Below, piece after piece: positions 55,928-64,000 of a stretch of 64,000 nt of DNA (positions within the stretch are counted from its first letter, which is position 1; each line of letters starts with the position of its first letter). This DNA is from Tilletiaria anomala UBC 951. Lineage: Eukaryota; Basidiomycota; Exobasidiomycetes; Georgefischeriales; Tilletiariaceae. The stretch is from assembly GCF_000711695.1 (NCBI RefSeq), contig NW_013547001.1, positions 1-64,000 on the forward strand, written 5' to 3'. The notes under the pieces were generated by a model. It saw only the letters and a list, made by a program, of their open reading frames with translations, made no database searches and had not been told where the DNA came from. Both the position numbers and the translations under genes were made by a program.

Positions 55928-58900
55928 ATGGAAGACGAGCAGATGGTGCCATCGCACACGCCGGCCTCGACCTCGACAGCTGGAGGTACAACGGCAGCAA
56001 CAGCGGCGGCGGCAGCAGCAGCAGCAGCAGGAGCAAACACAGTGACGACGCCGATCGCCATCCCGTTCCATCGGGCCATCTCGCCGCCGACACCTGCACC
56101 ATCACCGCAGCCTGATCGTCCACATGGCAGTCGGGGTAGCGCCGCCGCTGCGGCGGCTCAGAGCTCTACCCCTTCCTCATCGAACGGAGGGAGTCCCATT
56201 CGGGCATCGCTCAGCGATGGAACGCCACTCAGTGGCCAGACGTTCATCAAAGATCTCACGATGCATTTCCAAAGCCTCCCATCGCAAGCGAGGCTCGATC
56301 TCATCTCGGCACTCGTCACGAACTGCACCAAGCAAGAGCTGGCTCACCTCTCGCGCATCGTCAGCCCGCGGCTCCGCATCGACTTCCTCTCCGAGCTGCC
56401 GATCGAGATCAGCTTACACGTCCTCAGCTTCGTCGACGACCCGCGGACGTTGGCGCGCGCCGCATGCGTTTGCCGCTTCTGGCGCAGCCTTGTTAACGAT
56501 GAGCAGACATGGATGGCAATGTGCATCAAGCATAAATATCGCACCAAAAACGTCCTCCCACGTCAGCGCGAGTGGAAGCCGCGTGGGACCAGCGGCGACG
56601 CAAAGGGTAAAGGTCGGCTGCGGGACGAGCTGGAGGACCTAAGGAATGAGCAGGAGGAAGCGAGCATCCTTCCCAGCCTCTACGAGCGCTACCGCACTCG
56701 AGGCCTCGATCCGTCCAACGCGATGCAGGAACTGCGAACGTTGCACGCTCTCTTCTTGTCCAAGCAGGAAGGCAACGACGGCGCTGTCGCGATGCTTAGT
56801 CCGCATGACGCAGCCTTCTACGCGCAATTAGAAGATATCGTCAGCGAGGAAATCAGGGATCGATATGGGAAAACTCGCGCAGAACTCGCAACGCCGCTTC
56901 ATCAGCGCTATGGTACTGGTGCCCCGGGCGGGCCTGACGATCACGCTGCCGCTTCCCGCGACGGAGGGAGCGCGTGGAATGTGGGACGCCTCAGTGCTGG
57001 TCCGCCTACTTCTCTTGCGGGGCTGATCGGCAACGTCCTCTCGCCAAGCTCCTCCCGGACTGGCGCCGCTGGTGCTGTGGCATCGGCAGCATCGACCCTC
57101 CATCCGGGCCCACGTCGCTCGAGCACTCTCCCTTTGTCTCTTGGCGATGGTGGTCGCGACGGCGACCGAATGGACGAAGACGCACCTGAGGGCAGCTCCG
57201 TCGTATATCCTGCAGCGCAAGACAACCCTGTTTCTGCAACCTCCACCTCGTGGTGGGAAGGCGCAGCAGCTGCTGCTGCGGCCGCAGTGGCGCATACACC
57301 TGTACTAGCAGGCGGCTTCGCAGGTGGGGTAGGCGGCGGAGTCCAACTGACGCCGCGCAACGCTGCATCCCACGCTGGTACCAACAATGCAGGCTACAGC
57401 TTTGCAGCGCATACACCGCTCGTCAGTAGCATGGCTGCAAGCTTGTTACGCACTCCAAACGTCCGGCTTCCCGTCTCTGGCATCGGTAACGCATTCAGCC
57501 ACGGTTTAAATGCACTCGGCCTCGAGCGGAATGCCCTGCTTCGCTTCGCAGGTGCTTCGCCTTCGCAGCAAGTGGCAGCAGCAGCCGGATTATCGTCAGC
57601 AGGCGATAAACGAAGTTCGCCGGCGATTGGGTACTTTGATGGCGAGACACACTCCCACTCCACCACTCAAGTGTTGCCGCTAAGCTCTCGTGGCGATGCC
57701 AGCTCGCGGCGCCGTGGTGGTAGGGACCACAGACGGCCACGGCCACAGTCTGCGCTTGGACTTGGAATCCCCAGCACCTTGGAAGGCCATGCGCGTGGAC
57801 CGTTGGATCGCGCCGTCACGTACTCTGAAGGCCTGGCGCACAGCGGCAGCGGCAGCAGCAACAGCTCGCAGCCAGCAATCAGCTACAAGGAGCAATTCAA
57901 ACTGGCATACCAAACTGAATCAAACTGGCTGCGCGGCGGGCGCCTGCTGTCCCAGTACACTTGCGCCAACGACCAGACCATGGTGACATCGCTGGCTATG
58001 GACGCGGATCGCATTGTGCTTGGCATGCCCAATTGCAAGATCCACGTGTTCGACGCGCGTACCGGCCTCTTCATGAAGACACTGACGGGCCACCAGAGCG
58101 GCGTCTGGTGCTTGTCCCTCATTGCCGGGTCTGGCGACAGCGGTGGCGGCAGCACTGCAACGGAAACCAAGGCCGGTACTGGGAAAGGCTACGTGCAGCA
58201 GATGTTTGTCACGAATCCAGACGACAACTGCGGCAGGCCGTATCTGGCAGCGGGAGATGGCGATCTCAAGCTGATGCATCATGATGGGCGGCCGACAGAA
58301 GGGGAGGGGCGAACGGCGCCCTGGCCAATGCCGCCGGGGCCGCCGGCGGAGGACCCGGCGGCTCTTGGCCATGAGGAGACGCTGCAGTGGTTCCATCGAA
58401 CGCGGCTTGCCATGTTGCGCAGAGAAGAGGCAGGGAACGATATGGACACATACGAGGATGGCGCGCCCGGCTGGTCGAGTGCAAGCGACCGGTCGCGTGC
58501 ATATAGCCAAGGTTCCTCTGCGCAGCTCAACGAGTCTTTCAGGTGGTCCGGGCCGCCGCCCAGCCCTGGCTACTCTCTATTCGCGAACAACAGTAACAAC
58601 AACACTGCTCCTGGCCTAGCGCAGAGCAGCCCGACAGGTAGTGTACCCAGCTACGGCAACATCCATCCCGTCATCGTCTCCGCAGGCTCAGATCGCGAAA
58701 TCAGGGTCTGGGATCTGAACACAGGCGAATGCAAGCACGTCCTCCGCGGTCACACCGCGACGGTGCGCTGCCTGAAAGTCATGCCTGGACGGCCGATCGC
58801 CATATCTGGCGCACGCGACCACTCGGTGCGCGTGTGGGATATCGAGAAGGGCGAGCTGATCCACCTGCTCTCTGGGCACGAGCACTTTGTGCGTTGCTTG

Positions 58901-59638
58901 GATGTTGCGGGCAACAGGATTGCCAGCGGCAGCTATGACGCGACTTGCCGCATCTGGGATGTTGACACGGGAAAATGCCTGCACGTCCTCACGGGTCACT
59001 GTCATCAAATCTACTCGATCGCTTTCGACGGCGAGAAGGTCGCCACGGGCAGCCTTGACGCTACGGTCCGCGTGTGGAACGCTCACACGGGGTAAGTGTG
59101 GCGTATTTTTTAAGTTCCCCTTCCGCGACTGCAGCTGACAGAAGGTTTATTTACACTCGCAGCGAATGCCTCGCTCTCTTCCAAGGGCATACCTCTCTTG
59201 TCGGCCAGCTCCAGCTGACGGATAAGGTGCTCGTCACGGGTGGGTCCGATGGCCGCGTGATCATCTTCTCTCTCGAGACATACGAGTGCCTCCACCGCCT
59301 GTGCGCACACGACAACTCCGTCACTTGCTTGCAATTCGACGAGCGCTTCATGGTCACAGGAGGCAATGACGGTATTGTCAAGCTATGGGACACCAACACG
59401 GGCAAGTTCATCCGCGAGCTCGGCCAGCCGAGTGAGCAGGTCTTCAAAATGGCTTACCGCGATGACAAATGGTGAGGTGATCGAGATTGCTCATTCATAT
59501 CGCGAGCTTTGACCGCTAACTGCGCTTGCCCCAAATGCCAGTGTCATCGTCTGCCTTCGTGATGGAAAGCCATCGATGGAAATCATCAGCTTTAGACCAG
59601 TTGCTGAGGCATATGAGCACTACCTGCACTCAACATAG
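55928..59638 (+). CDS. CDC4: F-box/WD40 SCF substrate receptor, Cdc4/Fbw7-like
   Basis: Predicted substrate receptor of SCF-Cdc4, which binds phosphodegrons on cell-cycle regulators. Exons 55928-59091, 59163-59471, 59542-59638; 1189 residues. A dimerisation-like helix (FIKDLTMHFQSLPSQARLDL) leads into the F-box (IDFLSELPIEISLHVLSFVD to VCRFWRSLVND, about 153-205). The WD40 propeller starts near 676 (MVTSLAMDADRIVLGM). Blades include SAGSDREIRVWDLNTGE, SGARDHSVRVWDIEKGE, IASGSYDATCRIWDVDTGK, VATGSLDATVRVWNAHTGE, VTGGSDGRVIIFSLE and VTGGNDGIVKLWDTNTGK. About eight blades are expected, as in Cdc4. A segment of about 175 residues interrupts blade two (about 734-910). Start taken at ATG 55928; the frame is open further upstream. 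Met30-like function cannot be excluded. Confidence 0.88.
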
Positions 59639-59906
59639 TTCTTTCCAGTTTTTTCTCATCGAAGCAGTCCTACTTTCTCACAGCATCCGCAACCATGCAC
59701 TTTGACTCAAGACAGTCCCTGCTGAATCTGTTGCATGTATCATACAGACACCCGCGCTCAGGTATCGATGCATTGTTCTACAGTCAAAGTAGGCCCATCA
59801 GATGCACTTCGGACTTCCATGAGGGCTGCAAAATCTGCAACTTCCATTCCTGTCTTGAGTATGTCGTAATATTTCCATGCAGCCCTGTTTGAATGTGCGA
59901 AAATTT
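59639..59906. terminator. Convergent 3' region between CDC4 and TYS1
   Basis: 268 bp between the two stops; holds both 3' ends. Nothing else is recognisable. Confidence 0.4.
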
Positions 59907-62059
59907 CTAGGATAGACCAGCGCCCTCAAATCCCGCCGGAGCAAAGCATACGCCCTTCTCTCCCTTTATCAGTCTAACCTTGGGCTCGGCGGTCTCGTCT
60001 TCATCTGGCCCGACACCCTTCCAGGCCGCCTCTCTGCTCTCGGTGGTGAGGTAAGCAGGCTGGATCGTTTCGAAGATCTGCACAAGCGAAATACAGGTAT
60101 CAGCGTGTCTGCGGCAAAGGTCAAAATTATGTAGCTGGCTCACCTTCTTTTTCGGGTTTAGTTGCGCGTCAGGTTCACGTCCCTCGTATCCCTCCACCCA
60201 CAGCTTATCGCCAGGCTGGCTCCCTTCTGGCGGCGCAACCGGCTCAACGCCGCCGTCTTTCCCGCTCTTGTGCGTCGCGCAAAGCAACATCGCATGGCTC
60301 TTGATACCCCTCATCGCTGCGGGCTTCAAGTTGCACACGCCAACCACCAAGCGTCCTGACATCTTCTCAATCGGCACATACTTGACCAACCCGGAAAGTA
60401 CAGTGCGCGGGCCGTCCGGTTCGCCAAAGTCGACGCTTTCGAGGTACAGTGAGTCAGCGTCCGGATGCGGCTTGATGTCAACGATCTTGCCGACGCGAAG
60501 ATCGATCTGCGAAGGAAGCGGGCGCGAAGGCTCGTTTTTCGGCGCTGCCTTTGGCTGCTTTGGAGTGGAGGATGTTGCTGCCTTCGCTTGCTTTGGTGGA
60601 GGGGGTGGCTCTTGTCCCGCTGCGATTGCTGCTTCATGCGCTGCTTTGGCAGCCTGTGCATCCTCAGCTGTCTCGGCAGTCCCGCCCTCCTCCTTGGTGA
60701 ACATGTGCGCGAAGCGTGGATTCTCTGCGCAGCAGAATTATGGCCAACGAGTCAGAAGCCTCTCCGAAAGCATCGACTCGAACCTAAAGAAACTTACTTG
60801 GCTTGACGACCTTCTTTGGTGCTGCGGCCTTTTCTGATGGATAAGCAAGCTCGGCGATCTTCTGGAAATCCGCATTGCTCTCAAACTCTTTCCTGACGGG
60901 CTCCAATAGCGTTGAGATGGCGTCTGCGACGCCCTGCTTGAGGTCTGCCGGGTGCAGCCTCCTATCCACAAAGTCCTTCTCGACTGCCTCGTAGGTCGAG
61001 TAGTGCAGCCCCCCCCCAAACTTATCGGGCCGGTTGATGCTGAATAAAGTATTTGGGGGTGCGCCATCTGCTGCGAGGCGTTTAGACGCGCCCTTGCTAG
61101 CGTCGAGCAAGTCCGCATTACCGCCCGCGATGTTCTCCTCCCTCAATCGCTCAATAGGAAAAATAACATTTTTGACGAACGCGAGCACTCCGTTCTCCTC
61201 CACCTGCCCTTCAATGCAGTGCGCCTCATTGAGCTTCTTAGCAATATCCTTGGGTGTGTCGAGGAAATCCACTTTAGAGCCCGCATCCGAAGCCGACATC
61301 TTGGAGCCCTTGAGGCCCGGTACCATTGAGTTCATCAGATGTGCTCGCTTCGCATAGCCCAATTTTGGAAGAATATCCTCGGCGTAGACGAAGATCTTGC
61401 GCTGATCGACTCCGCCAAACTGGAAGTCTACATCGAGGTACTGCTCGTCAAGGGCCTGAAGACCTGGATAGAGCATGCTGCTAAGAAGAGGGCTTGACAC
61501 TTGCTTCACCACCTCAGCGCCAGCGCGCTTGGCATCGTGCTCGGTAACCATGGCACACAGCCGGTACTGGTCCATGTTGTAGGCCTCAGTCAGCTGATAG
61601 CTTGAGCCGACGACGAAATTAAGGCGCTCGACAGGCACGCCTATAGCTTTAAGGACGGTACGAATGATGAGGCGGTAGTACTCCACGCGATGGCGCACGA
61701 GTGTGATCGGCGCTTTCATATTGTCCAAGAATGCATGAATATCTGAAAAAGACGAATATAAGTATATACCTTGCATGTGTGAGGCACTGGTGAATTGTTA
61801 GCCCCTCACCTGCGAGCAACACCTTAACCTCCGTGCCAGCCTTAAGGAAGTCGGCGAGCTTGGTGAACGGAACAAAGTAGCCGATGTGTGGTCTACCAGT
61901 CGGCGCGGTACCCCAGTAGCATCTTAATGGCCGCTCTCCCTTCCGCAAGATGTCTTTGATCTTGTCCCCTCCAAGAACTTCCTGAAGGTCTCTCGTAATG
62001 AGGTCGTACTTGGCCTCGATGGAGAGCTGCGCGTCGAGCGCTGCGGCTGAAGACGACAT
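59907..62059 (-). CDS. TYS1: Cytosolic tyrosyl-tRNA synthetase with C-terminal EMAPII domain
   Basis: Charges tRNA-Tyr with tyrosine. Exons 62059-61810, 61742-60798, 60724-60144, 60077-59907; 648 residues. Class I core: [17 protein letters not shown] (HIGH-like motif), [55 protein letters not shown] and the KMSKS-type loop [21 protein letters not shown] linker rich in Ala, Pro and Lys follows, then a tRNA-binding EMAPII/OB-fold domain ([60 protein letters not shown]). This layout matches animal YARS1; Saccharomyces Tys1 lacks the extra domain. All catalytic motifs are present. Confidence 0.95.
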
Positions 62060-63714
62060 GATGACTGCAGGAAGTCGAATGCCAATCCGGGTTAGGGCGA
62101 TTGTTTATAGAAAGCCTGCCAGTCTTACGATCTAGCGATGATGAATCTCAGACGAGCAATAGAAGAAGTACAAGGACGGCAAGTCATGCATGTATTGACT
62201 TTATGGGATGTTCGAGGCTGAGCCTTTTGGCGAGTGGCTGGAACATTGATTCGGTGCAAATATCAATATTAATGTGCTTTCTAGGATCCGATTCCGGGGC
62301 TTTTCTGATATCCATGTCGGAATGGCGAACTTATTCCTCTATGAGCAGCAGCGAACGAGAAGTCCCAGTGAGGGTTTGTTAGAGTATTAGGAAGCAAATG
62401 GTGCAAATACGTACACCAGCGATAGTTTCAAGAGGTAGCTGCAGCCGATCAGGTAGTCTGTGCGAGGGCACCTTGGTTGCAGGCATCCTGATGGGAAGCT
62501 ATTTCCGTTTTCTTGACAGCTTTGGTGTTCGAACCCCCGGGATTTCTGGGAGCACAGGGAATTTCACTGGACACTGTCCGGCTTTCTGGGAGTTGGGACG
62601 TCCCTTCATTCCTTTCCAAAAGGCACCAATGGAAAGTGGAAACTCATGCGATACCTTGCACACCAGAGCAGGCACTGTTTCACTGCTTTGGACCTTGACT
62701 GGCAAATTGCTGGCGTTCAGCCAGCATGGTCCTTACCACTGAAGCATGCAGGCACTGCCAGGTCACCATTACTTACACCTGGTTTGTCAACAGCCTACCT
62801 AACATCTTTAAGCGGTAGTGGCTGAAGGGCGCCTAGCAAGACCTGCCGTTATGCTTTGGACGAGGCCATGCAAGTGCTTGCTTAAAGAGCGCAGCATCAC
62901 TCCCGCAGTGCGCCAGTGCTGCCTTTGTACTATATCCTAACGCTCAGCAATATGTTTTCAGCTGGCAATGCAAGATCCTCCGTGCTGCCCACAGACAATG
63001 ACTTTGCATGGCTGCGACAAGCGCTCTCAGGTTGCTTTGCAATCGCACATCTCACGTCATCTCTAAATGACTTGAAACGCCGAGCGTAATGCGGTGTTAA
63101 TCTACGCAAAGAAATACCAAAATCAGGTCGGCATGTCCTGGGTATGAAGGTTGTCAGAAAACCCCTGAAAAATGTGAGCGAATCTCTTGCTGTCGGGGAA
63201 ATGATCGAGGCTGGAGTGCACGTACTTGCCAAACTGGTTCTTGTCACTCGCGCAGGCTAACTGGTCGGCTGCAGCTGACCTATGAAACCATCGCTGGTGT
63301 AAAACTACAATTTGCTACATGTGACTGGCACTGTTATGCTACATGAGGCATGGTGATGAGTGAAGAGCTGACAAATTCACGCGCACAGGATGCCGTCAAG
63401 AAAAGAGCGAAGACCCGCCTATGCTCCACTACATTTAGTTGCCAAATTTCGAGCATAGCACATTTGAGACGAGCTTGGACTCCGTAACCGGTATGAGGGC
63501 CTGTGATGGTCGCCTTATGATTGCCAATTGTGATCAAGGCTCCGGTTCGAAATTTGATGCGCATGAAACGATTACTTGAGGACGCGACGGGAGATGTCGA
63601 CAAACGGCACCTTGAGGCGAGCAAGGAGCATAGTTCAAATCACGCTGAAGGGAGCGATAAACAGTTTTTACTGGTCAATATAAGCCTCTTCTCCCGCTTC
63701 ATGACGGCACATCA
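62060..63714. other. Gene-poor 1.65-kb interval
   Basis: No recognisable gene. The longest frame (62398-62742, 114 codons) overlaps another on the opposite strand and has no family resemblance. Base composition is less GC-rich than in the flanking genes. The left end must contain the TYS1 promoter. A GTTCGAA-containing stretch at 62526 lacks a cloverleaf. Confidence 0.45.
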
Positions 63715-64000
63715 CTAATTAAGATCCAGAAATGCAGCATACATTCTGCATCGGCCCCTCCTTGCTCGGCCTACTGACGCATGTTATACTCACCGGAACA
63801 TGTTATTCCTGGTCTGCGTTCCCATCGCGCCATTCCACTCCTCGCAGCCCATACCAAATCCTGCAGTGCCGCCTTCACGATCAAGGAACTTCTGCATGAG
63901 TGCTGCGTCCCTCTCTTCGATTGTCATCGGCTTGGGCCCAGTGGCTTTCAATTTGGTGTTCGCGGCTTCCTCCTCCACTCCGTGAGCATGAGTCGACTGT
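63715..64000 (-). CDS. 3' end of an unrecognised gene (runs off the window)
   Basis: An open frame from the right edge to 63794 reads MTIEERDAALMQKFLDREGG, then MGCEEWNGAMGTQTRNNMFR, and ends at a strong GTGAGT donor. Removing 63793-63746 (48 nt, ATGCAG acceptor) gives a last exon MYAAFLDLN with a stop at 63715. An alternative acceptor further on would give another short ending. The 5' part lies beyond the window. I do not recognise the family. Confidence 0.5.

Noticed and set aside
62518-62540. tRNA-like T-arm sequence (GTTCGAA)
   Set aside because: Flanks do not form a T stem, and no anticodon arm or acceptor stem is present.
1-64000. Retroelements, DNA transposons, CRISPR arrays, rRNA
   Set aside because: No reverse transcriptase, integrase or transposase-like frames, no long terminal or inverted repeats, no regular direct-repeat arrays and no rRNA-like stretches were seen.

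Overview
The window looks like nuclear chromosomal DNA from a basidiomycete fungus, most likely one of the Ustilaginomycotina (an inference from gene style, not proven). Genes are dense, lie on both strands and are cut by short introns, almost all 59-150 nt with GTGAGT-like donors. The conserved genes have fungal architectures: SLA1, MBP1, BRN1, COX9, DOA1, CDC4, SAF1 and RIB5. Coding exons are GC-rich and carry long disordered, Ser/Ala/Gly- or acid-rich stretches. I saw no retroelements, tRNA, rRNA or CRISPR.

Layout. 0.3-3.1 kb (-): a GRAM-TBC Rab GAP of the Gyp2 type. 3.7-4.8 kb (+): riboflavin synthase. 5.4-8.5 kb (+): condensin subunit Brn1. 8.5-14.8 kb: a decayed metabolic cluster made of a urea-carboxylase-like biotin enzyme (-), a divergent LamB/YcsF gene (+) and an SDR dehydrogenase (-), all broken. 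15.4-17.1 kb (+): choline/ethanolamine phosphotransferase. 17.3-18.9 kb (-): PP2A methylesterase. 19.8-20.6 kb (+): an NDK6-type nucleoside diphosphate kinase. 21.3-24.6 kb (+): an Mbp1-type APSES transcription factor. 24.8-28.5 kb (-): endocytic scaffold Sla1. 29.4-30.1 kb (+): COX9 with an oversized intron. 30.1-33.1 kb: gene-poor. 33.1-39.0 kb (+): a giant arrestin-like protein with PPxY motifs. 39.3-41.1 kb (-): an unrecognised disordered protein. 42.4-45.0 kb (+): an F-box/RCC1 protein. 45.1-45.5 kb (+): a PIG-Y-like membrane protein. 45.5-51.4 kb (-): a ZW10/Dsl1-type tether with a repeat expansion. 51.9-53.2 kb (+): PCNA with a large charged insertion. 53.5-55.4 kb (-): a Doa1-like WD40-PFU protein without a PUL domain. 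55.9-59.6 kb (+): a Cdc4/Fbw7-like F-box/WD40 protein. 59.9-62.1 kb (-): tyrosyl-tRNA synthetase with an EMAPII domain. 62.1-63.7 kb: gene-poor. 63.7 kb to the edge (-): the 3' end of an unrecognised gene.

How the parts relate. Many genes serve the cell cycle and ubiquitin system (Mbp1, PCNA, Brn1, Cdc4, Saf1, Doa1) or membrane traffic (Gyp2, Sla1, ZW10/Dsl1, arrestin-like). MluI cell-cycle boxes (ACGCGT) lie upstream of PCNA (two), MBP1, BRN1 and, as a perfect inverted repeat, the unrecognised 39-41 kb gene. This suggests that the Mbp1-type factor encoded here controls several genes in the same window. The most unusual observations are the decayed carboxylase/LamB cluster, the PCNA insertion, the acidic-tryptophan repeats in the ZW10/Dsl1 protein and the paired MCB palindrome.
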